Of a stretch of DNA of 64,000 bases, positions 1 to 9,395 are shown in pieces. The first letter of the stretch is position 1. Each line of letters begins with the position of its first letter. The translations under genes and the position numbers were made by a program. This DNA is from Candidatus Heimdallarchaeota archaeon. Its GTDB lineage: Archaea; Asgardarchaeota; Heimdallarchaeia; Heimdallarchaeales; Kariarchaeaceae. The stretch covers positions 248,001-312,000 of the forward strand of contig JASBSB010000006.1 of the NCBI GenBank assembly GCA_030149205.1, in the 5' to 3' direction. Below the pieces are notes generated by a model. It saw only the letters and a list, made by a program, of their open reading frames with translations. It was not told where the DNA came from and ran no database searches.

Positions 1-143
1 AGCTAGAGGCTTTTTTTGAGGCTTTTAAGGAAAGAGGTCTTCTAGAACTGATGGGAAAGGTTGATGAAATCAATGAAATTGATAAATATAACTCTGAACC
101 CAAGACCTCAAATGTGGTTGGTACAATTGATTTTCCAAAATAA
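1..143 (+). CDS. C-terminal fragment of an unidentified protein
   Basis: An open frame enters from the left edge (first full codon at 3) and ends with TAA at 141-143, giving 46 residues. The visible tail is rich in Glu and Lys (a phenylalanine-rich helix, then a GKVDEINEID stretch) and ends in TIDFPK. This is too little to assign a family. It lies on the same strand as the membrane protein starting at 214, with a 70-base gap, so the two could be co-transcribed. That the frame is open to the edge is seen directly; that it is a real gene is inferred from frame and composition. Confidence 0.55.
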   Translation, partial: LEAFFEAFKERGLLELMGKVDEINEIDKYNSEPKTSNVVGTIDFPK

Positions 144-213
144 CAAAACTCAACAAAATTAATTTAGAAGGCAAATAACCTAAAATAATGAGTGAGACTA
201 TTTGATATAGTCA

Positions 214-975
214 ATGTTTGGAAAAACCCTCTCATTTCAAATCAGACCTATCAATCCCCAATCAATAGTAAGGTATTCAAACAAGCTGCTCAGAACTTTC
301 ATTTTTGGCTCTGTTTTATTGGTCTCTAATTTTGGAATTGGACTATTCTTACGGAGATCTGGTGAGCTATTCCCTTTTTTTGGTCACTCATCTGTCGCAT
401 ATTTTGATAACTGGTTGTTCGGTTTGCTCATCACAGGTATCATTACAACCCTTTACTTCATGTTAGATAAAACCGACAGTGAAATTTCAAATAGAAGGTT
501 CCTGAGTGATTTTTATAAAATTATCAAATTAAATTATCAAGAAAATGTTTTTAACGAGGATGAATCATTTGGGAAGGCTTCTCAATTCAAACTTGATCTA
601 ATTTTAGACATAGCTCACGGAATTTTATTAAACGTTCTGATCTCAATAGCAATTTTGGTTTTAGGATTTCCAATTTATTCTTTCCTTAGTTTGATGATTT
701 TCCTGATAATTTTCTACTTTGTACAAAGTATTTTATTAGGAATGTATGTTTCTTTTGTTCTAGCTATCTTTACAACAACAATGATTGTTTTAAAATTTAT
801 ATTCAAAGAAAGAGAAATTGAGGAGGATAATGAATCATTTGTTAGCCCTATATCAAAAAGAGTCCTTGATATTTATAAATCAGAGAACCCTGCGATTTTA
901 TGTCAAGAATGTGGGAGCTTTAACGCAGCAGAGAGAGAATTCTGTTCTGTGTGTCTGACCACACTTGAAAAATAG
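214..975 (+). CDS. Multi-pass membrane protein with C-terminal zinc ribbon
   Basis: The protein is 253 aa with about four or five hydrophobic segments: near residues 28-47, 66-84, and a long hydrophobic block at about 130-195 that probably holds two or three passes. The last 25 residues contain CQEC and CSVC spaced like a zinc ribbon (two CxxC knuckles 10 residues apart). The cytosolic stretch between the second and third passes is charged. A zinc ribbon on the end of a membrane protein is a frequent architecture in archaea and usually faces the cytosol. No enzymatic motif is visible and the function is unknown. The TAG stop overlaps the 3' end of the tRNA on the opposite strand by two bases. 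Confidence 0.75.
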   Translation: MFGKTLSFQIRPINPQSIVRYSNKLLRTFIFGSVLLVSNFGIGLFLRRSGELFPFFGHSSVAYFDNWLFGLLITGIITTLYFMLDKTDSEISNRRFLSDFYKIIKLNYQENVFNEDESFGKASQFKLDLILDIAHGILLNVLISIAILVLGFPIYSFLSLMIFLIIFYFVQSILLGMYVSFVLAIFTTTMIVLKFIFKEREIEEDNESFVSPISKRVLDIYKSENPAILCQECGSFNAAEREFCSVCLTTLEK

Positions 976-1048
976 CGCCTGCAGGACTTGAACCATGCGA
1001 TCTTTGGGTTATGAGCCCAACGAGTTAACCAAACTACTCCAAGGCGCT
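974..1048 (-). tRNA. Initiator tRNA-Met (CAT)
   Basis: Read on the minus strand, it has a perfect 7-bp acceptor stem starting A1-U72, a D-stem GAGT/ACTC, and an anticodon stem with the GGG/CCC run around loop CTCATAA (anticodon CAT). A1-U72 together with the G-C run is the established signature of archaeal and eukaryotic initiator tRNAs, so this is initiator rather than elongator Met. The variable loop is AGATC. The T-arm is odd: one extra T sits in the 5' strand of the stem (GCA-T-GG against CCTGC), giving a one-base bulge. CCA is not encoded. No intron is seen. Confidence 0.93.
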
Positions 1049-1160
1049 TGCTTAGTGTACAAATTGTACGCACACATCGGTAATTCTCCTCTCTTTTATA
1101 TCTATGCGAATTGACACTTCTCTATTGTAAAAATATCTAATTGACAGGAGCGTAGAAACT

Positions 1161-4145
1161 TCATGTTACCCTCAGGATTTTCTCGATTGATTCATTTTTT
1201 ATTCTAAAAAAGGGAACTGATGCCATAACTATTGAAAGGCTAAACAATAGCATGGATTCAATAAAGAGAAGACCAAAATCAAATACAAATGCAATTGGAG
1301 GTATTGTCGTTATTCCGATCTGATATCCTAATAATATGTAATAAGTTAAAATGAGCCCTACTGGAATCCCAAGAACCAAGGGTAAGAGTAAAGTTAAGAG
1401 TGATTCCGTAAACATTAAATTCCAGATCGTTTTCAATTTCATTCCCAGAGATCGTAGAATTCCAAACTCTCTCTTTCTCTGATCTAAAATTAAGAATGAA
1501 TAAAAAACTGTACTTGCTAAAGTGAGTGCCAAGACAAATCCTATATCGGTTAAGAACGTCAGAGAGTACGCTCTACCATCAAGACCATTTTTAGTTTTAT
1601 GGAGTTCTGAAATGCTGTCATCAAACTTTAGGATGCCAGGAAATTTGGACACTAAAATCGATCTCAGTTGGTTTGTATCTGTTCCCTGTTTAATTTTAAT
1701 GAATTGGTAATAGGAGAGTGAAAAAAATAAGAGAATTTCTGATTTGGGAACTTGACTTACATTGAACACCGAATTAAAAGTCTCAATTGAAGTTAAGAAA
1801 AACACATTCAGTGCGCTTAGACTTGTTTCTGAAGTTATTAGTTTAGGTAAATAGTGAAATGTCCCAATAGGATTAAGAACTTTATAACTATTAAAAAAAT
1901 CCATGGTGAAGTTTCTTCCAACTTTGATGGACCCTGCGTCTGTTGAACCGGTATAAACATAAGTATTTCCCTTTGTATTTAATGTCTGTTGTATTTCAGG
2001 TAAACCAGTCGAAGAAAACCAAGGTCTCCAGTAGGCTGATGAATTATAACTTAATGGATCAATTCCCATCATACTGTAAAACTTATCTGAACGATAATAC
2101 CCTAAGCGGATTGGAGTTGATGCAACAATTCCAGGGATATTCATTAATTCTTTGGTTTCATTTTGAGTTAATGGAGCAACTAATCTTAAGGATAAATCAG
2201 AACCACTATTGTAATACACTGTACGAGTTTGTGTGGCTGATAGGGAAGATGGAATCAACGAGTAACTAGTTAAGAGCACGGTTGAAAGGAACACTAATGC
2301 GATAAACTTGCTTGTGTAATGACGGTGATATTTGAGGTTTTTGGATACAACTTCGACTTCTACCTTATTCAGGTTTCCAAAGATTTTCTCAAATATTATT
2401 GGTAACAGGGAATAGTAATTAATTATTAATAGAATTGACCCAAGAACAAAGAGCAAAATTCCAATAGGAAAGAAGTATTGAAGGTAAGTTCCTAATACTT
2501 GATTGCTTGAAGTTATCTCTAACGTACTAAAAACAAGTGGTAACGATCCAAAAACCACCAAAATAATATCCAAATTCATTGATTTCCACAAAGGAACTCT
2601 GTCAGAAAGTTCAAAGTTTGTCTGATATTCCCCAAAATTTACCAATTCGGGGTCTCTAAACAAACTTAAGTTCAAAAAAATCGTAAATGTTAAGATCAGT
2701 AATTGATAAAATGTCTCCGCCCTCAGGTATTTTGCACCACCTAAACCAAAATTAGCAAACATAATACTAACAAGTGGAAGACTCACCAGCAGAGAAAAAA
2801 GAATTACGAGAGTCGAAAGTAAGATGGTTTCCAAATAATAGCTAGTTTGTACAAAATAACTTTCAGTCCCTCTTAATTTTAATATATTAAGAACCTGTCT
2901 GATGCGATGTTCAGTTAAAACCGTAGAAAAATATAACAAAAAGAGGCTTAACCCGAATAAGGGGACTGTAAACAGAAGAAGGATAACCTCTAGTCTATTA
3001 AATGAATCTTGTAATTTCAACAGCCTTGGATAAATCAAGTTTTCCACAAGCAAAGGCCCATCTCTGGAATTGATTGCTGTCACAAGTACCGATAATTCTG
3101 AATTCAAGCGTCTTGTGTCAGTAATTAATTTAAAAAGTGGTTCTTCTCGAAACAGATGATTTTGAGTTAAGAATACAATGGTATAACTAACAAATGGGAT
3201 ATTTGGAGATATATCCGCCTTTGCTAAATCATCTGAAAACATTAGATGATGTAACTTTATAAAAAGCTCAGGGGCTAAAAATAATGCATACTCACCTAAA
3301 AAGTTCAAATTAAAAAATTTATATGCAGTAGAATAAAGTATCTTCCCATTAAACTGGAAATTGAACTCTGATGAATTAAATGATTTCAACCCATTCTTGG
3401 TTTCAAACTTAATAAGTGGGAAGTGTTCGCTTGAACTATTAAATTCATCAAAGGATGATAACAGAGCAACTGAAGAATTAGAGCCATAAGTCTTAGAACC
3501 ATTGTAGTTTGGATCCTTTGTTAATTCATCAAAAATGAATTTATCCATTGCAAAAATTTTCAACACTGGGTTTTGATAGGTATGAGGTGAAGATGTAACC
3601 ATTTTAGATAGATTAAATCTTATCTCATAAAGTATTTCAACAAGTGTTTGAGAAACCTTAAATTCAGTTGTGTTTAAATGTCCACCCACCTTTGATACAA
3701 TCTCTGTTCCTAGTACACTAAATCCTTCCAATGAAAGAGAGTTGTTTGTCATTTTTGGTTTATTAGTAGATATACTAAAAATTGGACTTGAATTACTATC
3801 TGGGTAATTGTTCAATACGTTTTGAGTGTAAAAGCCATTCAAGGAGAGAAAAAACTGGGTTGCAAAAAATGTTGCTAGAAATAGAGTGAACAAAGATAGT
3901 AGAAGACTTCTTTTTGTGACTTTAAAATAAAATTTGGTTATCCAAAGATGCTTTTTAATCTTTTTTGCACCTGATTTTGTAAATTTCACTCTAGGGATAA
4001 AGTAAACTGTGTAAAATATAATTGAAAATGTTAGTAAAAGACGTATGAAATCGTTTGGAAAAAAAAGATAGAGGCTGTACAAATTAAGAGGTATAAGATG
4101 AACGATAAGAGTCGGATATCCTATTCTATTCAAAATTGTTAACAA
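1161..4145 (-). CDS. FtsX/MacB-like ABC transporter permease
   Basis: This 994-aa protein has one hydrophobic segment near residues 80-105, a large probably extracytoplasmic domain rich in N-x-S/T sequons, a permease core around residues 395-580, a second exterior domain, and a C-terminal FtsX-like block of three membrane segments (about 860-990). The motif FGILRSLGMK between the last membrane segments is typical of FtsX-family permeases that work with a LolD/MacB-type ATPase, so a role in moving or releasing lipids or lipoproteins is plausible. No ATPase gene lies beside it. The start appears to be TTG at 4145, with a TATA-like box at 4163-4172. The exact substrate is unknown. Confidence 0.8.
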   Translation of the reverse strand: MLTILNRIGYPTLIVHLIPLNLYSLYLFFPNDFIRLLLTFSIIFYTVYFIPRVKFTKSGAKKIKKHLWITKFYFKVTKRSLLLSLFTLFLATFFATQFFLSLNGFYTQNVLNNYPDSNSSPIFSISTNKPKMTNNSLSLEGFSVLGTEIVSKVGGHLNTTEFKVSQTLVEILYEIRFNLSKMVTSSPHTYQNPVLKIFAMDKFIFDELTKDPNYNGSKTYGSNSSVALLSSFDEFNSSSEHFPLIKFETKNGLKSFNSSEFNFQFNGKILYSTAYKFFNLNFLGEYALFLAPELFIKLHHLMFSDDLAKADISPNIPFVSYTIVFLTQNHLFREEPLFKLITDTRRLNSELSVLVTAINSRDGPLLVENLIYPRLLKLQDSFNRLEVILLLFTVPLFGLSLFLLYFSTVLTEHRIRQVLNILKLRGTESYFVQTSYYLETILLSTLVILFSLLVSLPLVSIMFANFGLGGAKYLRAETFYQLLILTFTIFLNLSLFRDPELVNFGEYQTNFELSDRVPLWKSMNLDIILVVFGSLPLVFSTLEITSSNQVLGTYLQYFFPIGILLFVLGSILLIINYYSLLPIIFEKIFGNLNKVEVEVVSKNLKYHRHYTSKFIALVFLSTVLLTSYSLIPSSLSATQTRTVYYNSGSDLSLRLVAPLTQNETKELMNIPGIVASTPIRLGYYRSDKFYSMMGIDPLSYNSSAYWRPWFSSTGLPEIQQTLNTKGNTYVYTGSTDAGSIKVGRNFTMDFFNSYKVLNPIGTFHYLPKLITSETSLSALNVFFLTSIETFNSVFNVSQVPKSEILLFFSLSYYQFIKIKQGTDTNQLRSILVSKFPGILKFDDSISELHKTKNGLDGRAYSLTFLTDIGFVLALTLASTVFYSFLILDQRKREFGILRSLGMKLKTIWNLMFTESLLTLLLPLVLGIPVGLILTYYILLGYQIGITTIPPIAFVFDFGLLFIESMLLFSLSIVMASVPFFRIKNESIEKILRVT

Positions 4146-4162
4146 TGAAATTTTATGAACTC

Positions 4163-4172
4163 TTTATAAAAA
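4163..4172 (-). promoter_or_regulatory. TATA-like box of the FtsX-like gene
   Basis: The stretch reads TTTTTATAAA on the minus strand, centred about 23 nt before the TTG start at 4145. The spacing fits an archaeal TBP site driving a leaderless or nearly leaderless mRNA. Confidence 0.5.
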
Positions 4173-4246
4173 CTGTTAGATTGAAAACCGAAACTAATTC
4201 CCTCATAGTTTGATTTAACAATAATTTAAAAACCTATAAATTGCGT

Positions 4247-5086
4247 TTATAATCGGTATTCATCTGGAATCTCTCCATCTTTTGGAACATGAAGTAATTT
4301 TGTTTGAGCTAACCACCTACCTGTTGTTCTGATGGCGAGTGGGATTCCATATCTTGAAATTCCTAGCACTGAGGGTATTCCATGGTTTTTCGCCCATAAG
4401 TCAGTTCCAATATCTGGTTCAATTACATGAGAGAGCAATCTCTTAGGCCTATGTTTAAAGGTGTTTTTCTCAGTCTCATCAAACAATTTTATGTAAGTCT
4501 GCTTAGACAGAGTAATAGGTTGATAGAAAATTGACTTCTTGGTGAGAGGTATATTCACTGAGAGCATTTTTATCTCTTCATGCTTATGAGTGATGAATTT
4601 ATAAAGCAATTTTGGAAAAATCTTTAGAGCGGATTGGAACTCTTCAGTGGTTCTTTTTTCTGTCGTATAGGGACAGCTAAGTGCTAAACTTGGAATTCCT
4701 GAGATTAGGCCTTCCATTGCACCTCCCACAGTTCCTGATGATAAGAAATGCCCCCAACTCACGTTGCTCCCCACATTTGCACCCGAGATTACAAAATCTG
4801 GTTTGTTGTTGAAATTATAAACACCTATATTCACACAGTCTGCAGGAGTACCTGTGAGAGTTGAGATTGGATGGTCAAGACCTTCCAATTTTACATTTTC
4901 TTCAAGATGTAATTCATCAAAGATTGAAATTTGCTTAGATATCCATGACCGTTGTCTGTCTGGGATAATTACTCTAAGTGATATATCCAAATTATATGGT
5001 TCCTCCTTCAGATGTAAAATTGAATTGATTGTTGGTATAGTTGCAGGAGAGATACCATCATCATTCGTCAGAAGGATGTTGATCAT
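4247..5086 (-). CDS. surE: 5'/3'-nucleotidase SurE
   Basis: The 279-aa protein begins MINILLTNDDGI; the paired Asp at 9-10 are the metal ligands of SurE. The second signature, SGANVGSN followed by SSGTVGGAMEG, is the conserved SurE nucleotide-binding region. The family hydrolyses nucleoside 5'- and 3'-monophosphates with a divalent metal in the cytosol, in nucleotide salvage and stress. Length is close to the usual 250-270 aa. It is divergent from the M32 carboxypeptidase, with a shared 146-base promoter region. Family assignment is secure; the physiological substrate is not shown by sequence. Confidence 0.95.
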   Translation of the reverse strand: MINILLTNDDGISPATIPTINSILHLKEEPYNLDISLRVIIPDRQRSWISKQISIFDELHLEENVKLEGLDHPISTLTGTPADCVNIGVYNFNNKPDFVISGANVGSNVSWGHFLSSGTVGGAMEGLISGIPSLALSCPYTTEKRTTEEFQSALKIFPKLLYKFITHKHEEIKMLSVNIPLTKKSIFYQPITLSKQTYIKLFDETEKNTFKHRPKRLLSHVIEPDIGTDLWAKNHGIPSVLGISRYGIPLAIRTTGRWLAQTKLLHVPKDGEIPDEYRL

Positions 5087-5232
5087 TATTTTCTATAAAA
5101 TCACCATAACATTAAGTCTTCTGTATGATAAACGATTATCTGGTACTTCGAATCATATTCTGTTTTCATAGATACAAATTGTGATTAGGGATGTGAAAAG
5201 ACTAATATTTGTTCTTTCTTCAACTATTGAAT

Positions 5233-6738
5233 ATGAATTCTTTCAATCAACTCCTGTCAAGGTATAAAGAACAAACGATCTTAGGCTCAATTGGTTCTGT
5301 GCTTGCATGGGACACTAACACAAGCTTACCACCTGCAGGTGTTGAATACCGATCAGAACAGGCTTCTTTTATAAGTAGACTTTCTCATAAGATGCTTAAG
5401 GATCCTGAATACAAAAAACTTCTTGAAAATGGGTCAAAAGACCTTAGTGATGATATAGAACGGAGGGATTATGAGATCTTAGAGAGGAATTTTAAAATTT
5501 CAACTGCGTTTGATGACAGCTTCGTTAGCAAAATAAGTAAACAAGCAAATCTTACCTTTAACATATGGAGAAAAGCCAAACAAAAGAGTGATTTTTCATT
5601 GGTTGAGACAGATCTTTCAAAGCTCTTCAATCTGACAAAAGAGAGAGGAGAGGTCTTAATGGATGTTTTAGATCTCAATGATCCATTTGAAGCATTAATT
5701 CAGGTTAGAGAGCCAAAATTCTCTAAGTCAAAAATCACCCAACTTTTTAATGAGTCTAAAGACTTTCTAATTCCAATGGTTGATAAATATTCAACAAAAT
5801 CATCAGAGTATGACTTTAGCTTCTTAAATCGACCTGTTCCCAAAAGTACACAAGAAGAACTTGTGAAGGAGGTTGCTAGATTATTTAATTACGATTTTGA
5901 GAGTCAAAATTCCTATGGGCGAATCGGAGAAGTGGAACATCCACTTACAATAACTTGTGGCCCAAGAGATGTGAGAGTCACAGTCTCATACAATGAGACT
6001 GATGTCCTAAGGAGTGTGTCAGCCATGGCTCATGAGCTAGGTCATGCAATAGATAAATTAGGGAGAAACAACGATTGGTTGGATAGACCAATCTATAACG
6101 CATCATCCCCAAGTATAGCTGAATGTTATTCAAGGTTCACAGAAAATAAGATTGGAAACTCTTTAGAATTCTGGAAGGCTTATTTTCCGAGATTTCAAAA
6201 GATAACAGGTGACACCTTTAAAGATATTGACTTTGAAAGATTCTATTTAGGAATTAATCGAATTAAACCTGATGTTAGCAGAATGAGAGCTGATGAGTTA
6301 ACCTACCTTCTTCATATAATAATCAGATTTGAGCTTGAACAGGAACTATTTTCAGAAAAGTTGACAATAAAGGAAGCTCCTGCTGTATGGAATGAGAAAT
6401 ACCAAAAATATCTTGGAGTAACGGTAAATAACGACACCGAGGGGATCATGCAGGATCTTCACTGGTTCAGCTATTATTGGGCCTATTTTCAAGGTTATGG
6501 ATTAGGAGATATAGCAGGATCCCAGATTCATCATACTCTATTGAATGACCAACCAGATGTATATGAAAAACTGTCACAGGGTGACAGTTCTGAATTCAGA
6601 TCTTGGCTTGATACTAAGGTATTTATCAATTCCGGGCGATATGACCCCCTTGATTTGTTTAAGAAGATAACTGGAGAAGAGTTACAAAGCAAATATCACA
6701 AAAATTATTTGACCAACAAGTTTGAGAAATTGTTTTAG
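5233..6738 (+). CDS. M32 family metallocarboxypeptidase (Taq type)
   Basis: With the ATG at 5233 the protein is 501 aa, the usual size for family M32. The open frame extends upstream to a TTG at 5209, but the N-terminus NSFNQLLSRYKEQ and the following LGSIGSVLAWDT region match M32 starts. Zinc motif HELGH lies at residues 267-271 (catalytic Glu268), with a downstream SIAECYSRFTEN region supplying the third ligand. The GYGLGDIAGSQI segment near the C-terminus is typical of the family. The enzyme removes C-terminal residues from peptides in the cytosol, most likely for peptide turnover. Confidence 0.93.
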   Translation: MNSFNQLLSRYKEQTILGSIGSVLAWDTNTSLPPAGVEYRSEQASFISRLSHKMLKDPEYKKLLENGSKDLSDDIERRDYEILERNFKISTAFDDSFVSKISKQANLTFNIWRKAKQKSDFSLVETDLSKLFNLTKERGEVLMDVLDLNDPFEALIQVREPKFSKSKITQLFNESKDFLIPMVDKYSTKSSEYDFSFLNRPVPKSTQEELVKEVARLFNYDFESQNSYGRIGEVEHPLTITCGPRDVRVTVSYNETDVLRSVSAMAHELGHAIDKLGRNNDWLDRPIYNASSPSIAECYSRFTENKIGNSLEFWKAYFPRFQKITGDTFKDIDFERFYLGINRIKPDVSRMRADELTYLLHIIIRFELEQELFSEKLTIKEAPAVWNEKYQKYLGVTVNNDTEGIMQDLHWFSYYWAYFQGYGLGDIAGSQIHHTLLNDQPDVYEKLSQGDSSEFRSWLDTKVFINSGRYDPLDLFKKITGEELQSKYHKNYLTNKFEKLF

Positions 6739-6782
6739 GTGGTCTCCACTAAATTCTCAAGCCTACAGGCTTCAACAGAGGG

Positions 6783-8096
6783 TTAAATGGTTATAGGAAT
6801 AGACTTTAATGCTATGGTTAATGGAAAGCTGTCAGTTTTTGTGAAAAGGGTTAGATGCAAATAAGGGATGTTAATTAATTTATCTGCTTTAATTTTAAGT
6901 AAGACAAAGGGGGTAGCCTGGATCAGATACCCGCTAATGTTGTACAATGATACTACTTCTGATTGACCAATAAAAAGTGGTTTGGTGGCTACCCAACTTA
7001 GGTTTCCAAATATGACATCATCGATTGTTGCAAACCTCATTGATACACTTGAAGTATTCAAATCAATTAGAAAATCATTTCTTAGGCTTAGATTTAAGGT
7101 AAAATTACCATTTCCGGTAGATTGATCTAAGCCTGTTATATTGAAATTAGAGATTGAGAATCCAAACGCATCTATGGTTGAAATATTTACCCTTACTGAG
7201 GTAAGTACAGGTATAGGTAAGCCCAGAATTTTAATGGTTCCATTTATTAAGACATGAATAGCCTGTGGAGAAGAGTTTATGAGAAATGCAACTGTTTCAT
7301 TAAATTTTTCAACCATGGTAATTGGTAATGTGTAATTGTGGGAATTGGGGGATAGAAATAATTCGAGTGATTTATTAGAGACGCCCAGTAACCTATTCAA
7401 GATAATGAATTGTAAATCGCCAACAAAGGTGGGAGAAATCCCAAGTGTGTTATTTATCATTAAGGACATCAGAGTGGTTCTGTTATTAGAATTAGTAGGT
7501 GTTTCAATGCGATTGATCTTAAATTGTAATGTATTTTTATTAGTGATATGGAGAATATTGTTGAAGTTTATCTGTTGTGAGATTCCATAAATACTAAAAT
7601 CTATTATACCCTTAAAGGGGATATTAAGAGTTTGACCTGCCAATAATTGACTGAAAAGTAGGACTGTAAACCCATCCTGATTAGAAAGTGTGGGACTAAT
7701 TTCTATGTCAAAGCTAATTGGAATCTTGAGTATGTTTCCTGAGATTGAGTTTGTTATTTGCTTTATCCCTGTGAAATTATTGAAGATGAAGGTTCCTAAG
7801 GATTTTGACTGATTTGTTGTAAATTCAACCGTTAGTTTATTTAGGTGAATGTTCCCTCCGGATGTTGATGTGCTCAAATTATAGATCAGAAGATTCGAGT
7901 GGACAGTTAATGCACCATTTGACTCTGAAAGTAGGATATCTCCCAATTCAAATCTTGCAGCATTTAGTTCGTTTGTAAATTGTGATTGACTATTTTGTAG
8001 TTGAACAAATTGGTACCCCAAAACGCTTGCCAGTAATATTATGACTCCTATCGCAATGACCTTTAAGTTGAGTTTTGAGTTAAGCAAAGATTTCAA
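6783..8096 (-). CDS. Exported or membrane-anchored LEA-like protein
   Basis: The 437-aa protein has one N-terminal hydrophobic helix (about residues 12-30) acting as signal or anchor, followed by a long beta-rich region with many N-x-S/T sequons, consistent with an extracytoplasmic glycoprotein. At least two internal segments (about 60-180 and 190-330) have the alternating pattern of LEA14/WHy-type beta sandwiches, for example VLINGTIKILGLPIPV. That similarity is my inference from pattern, not a search. It converges with the M32 gene (45-base gap) and diverges from the methyltransferase. No catalytic motif is visible; a structural or envelope-stress role is possible. Confidence 0.6.
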   Translation of the reverse strand: MKSLLNSKLNLKVIAIGVIILLASVLGYQFVQLQNSQSQFTNELNAARFELGDILLSESNGALTVHSNLLIYNLSTSTSGGNIHLNKLTVEFTTNQSKSLGTFIFNNFTGIKQITNSISGNILKIPISFDIEISPTLSNQDGFTVLLFSQLLAGQTLNIPFKGIIDFSIYGISQQINFNNILHITNKNTLQFKINRIETPTNSNNRTTLMSLMINNTLGISPTFVGDLQFIILNRLLGVSNKSLELFLSPNSHNYTLPITMVEKFNETVAFLINSSPQAIHVLINGTIKILGLPIPVLTSVRVNISTIDAFGFSISNFNITGLDQSTGNGNFTLNLSLRNDFLIDLNTSSVSMRFATIDDVIFGNLSWVATKPLFIGQSEVVSLYNISGYLIQATPFVLLKIKADKLINIPYLHLTLFTKTDSFPLTIALKSIPITI

Positions 8097-8192
8097 TATC
8101 CCTTGCTATTTAAATTTCTCTTAAAAGTTAGGTCTCAAGATTAAGAAAATGTAAGTTGTAAACACTTTTTAATTGTCAAGAAATACACAGGT

Positions 8193-8933
8193 ATGGATCA
8201 GGATAGACTGAGTTGGGAACAAAAAGCAGAGGATTGGCACAAGCAGGTGATGTACGACGGAGATAAATCAAGAAAGTATTTTTCTGATCCATGGATATGG
8301 AAGCTTCTAGGAAACGTTAAGGATAAAAAAATCTTAGATCTTGGGTGTGGTACAGGTTATCTCTCTATCCGGATAGCTTCAAAGGGAGCTTCGGTCATAG
8401 GAGTTGATTTTGCTGAGACAATGATACAAAAAGCCAAGCAAATCTCTCCTGAAAATCTCGATATTGAGTTTATCAGAAGTGAGAGCCATAAACTTTCGTT
8501 TATTCAGAATGAATCTCTTGATTTTGTTGTGTCGAACTTTGTGTTCATGGATATAAAAGAGATTGAAAAAACAATGGATGAGCTTTACCGAGTGCTCAAT
8601 GATAGAGGGAAGGTAATCACTGTGTTTTCTCATCCCTGCTTCCCTTTGGATCAATGCCAAGAGACTGAAGAAGGAGTGGTTTTTAATTGGGAACATCCTT
8701 ATTTTTCTAAAAGAAGAGTCACATCACCACCTTGGGCTCATCATAAGAGTGACTTCATTCACTATCATCGTCCACTATCATACTATTGGCAGATATTTAA
8801 AAAATCAGGATTTTCGGTTTTGGATTTTATAGAACCTGTTGCTTCAGAAGAGTTAAAGGTACAGTCACCACAGCTGTATGAGAATAGTCTGTTTAAGCCT
8901 GTTATGGTGTTATTTCAACTCTCAAAAGACTAA
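8193..8933 (+). CDS. Class I SAM-dependent methyltransferase
   Basis: The 246-aa protein contains motif I ILDLGCGTGYLS near residue 50, the acidic ribose-binding end of strand 2 (VIGVDFAETMI), and a motif IV-like VVSNFVFMDI, all typical of Rossmann-fold methyltransferases of the UbiE/Methyltransf_11 type. The N-terminus (WEQKAEDWHKQV) is also common in that group. The C-terminal half has HHK and HYHRPLSYYW stretches that could shape the acceptor pocket. The acceptor is unknown; a small molecule is more likely than RNA given the fold type. A weak TATA-like element lies about 25 bases upstream of the ATG. Confidence 0.85.
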   Translation: MDQDRLSWEQKAEDWHKQVMYDGDKSRKYFSDPWIWKLLGNVKDKKILDLGCGTGYLSIRIASKGASVIGVDFAETMIQKAKQISPENLDIEFIRSESHKLSFIQNESLDFVVSNFVFMDIKEIEKTMDELYRVLNDRGKVITVFSHPCFPLDQCQETEEGVVFNWEHPYFSKRRVTSPPWAHHKSDFIHYHRPLSYYWQIFKKSGFSVLDFIEPVASEELKVQSPQLYENSLFKPVMVLFQLSKD

Positions 8934-8936
8934 AAA

Positions 8937-9341
8937 TTAATTATCTTCCCACTCCACATCATAGTCAATTTCATCATCATCAAAATCATTTTCATCACTA
9001 TCAAATTCTACATTGAACTCATCGTCAAAATCATCAAAGTCCGAGTCAAACTCTTCATCCCAACTGAGAGGTGAATCAGTATCATTATCGTCAATTTCTT
9101 TGTAAGAATCTGTTTCTATATCATCTTCGACCAAATCAACATCATCAAAAGAATTAAAGTCATTTTCTGCGTTGAACTCTTCAACCAAAAAGTACTTGCC
9201 TTTTGAGTTTTTTTCTATTGTCAAGGTACTTTTACATTGATAACAAAGAACCTGATCTCCTTCATATGCCCTCTTTAAACGTATTTCGTTGTCACAGATG
9301 GGGCAAGTCATTACAAACATAGGCTCACCTATATTTCTCAA
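8937..9341 (-). CDS. Zinc-ribbon protein with acidic tail
   Basis: The frame encodes 134 aa. A zinc ribbon occupies the first third (CPIC, then CYQC about 20 residues later), and the remaining roughly 80 residues are almost entirely Asp, Glu, Phe, Asn and Ser. The start may be the first ATG (MRNIGEP) or the internal Met just before TCPIC. Such acidic tails usually mediate electrostatic binding to basic partners such as histones or ribosomal or RNA-binding proteins; that is inference. It lies 54 bases downstream of the 1314-aa gene on the same strand, so it is probably the last gene of the GTPase run. It converges with the methyltransferase, whose stop is 3 bases away. Confidence 0.7.
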   Translation of the reverse strand: MRNIGEPMFVMTCPICDNEIRLKRAYEGDQVLCYQCKSTLTIEKNSKGKYFLVEEFNAENDFNSFDDVDLVEDDIETDSYKEIDDNDTDSPLSWDEEFDSDFDDFDDEFNVEFDSDENDFDDDEIDYDVEWEDN

Positions 9342-9395
9342 ATTAAGTGCTTATTAAGAATTTATCGAACCGTTACTTGAATCAATGTGATAATC

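Noticed and set aside
1943..2269. Plus-strand frame of 108 codons
   Set aside because: Lies wholly opposite the FtsX-like permease gene, which has clear membrane and family motifs.
4854..5171. Plus-strand frame of 105 codons
   Set aside because: Opposite the N-terminal part of surE, including its conserved metal site; a shadow.
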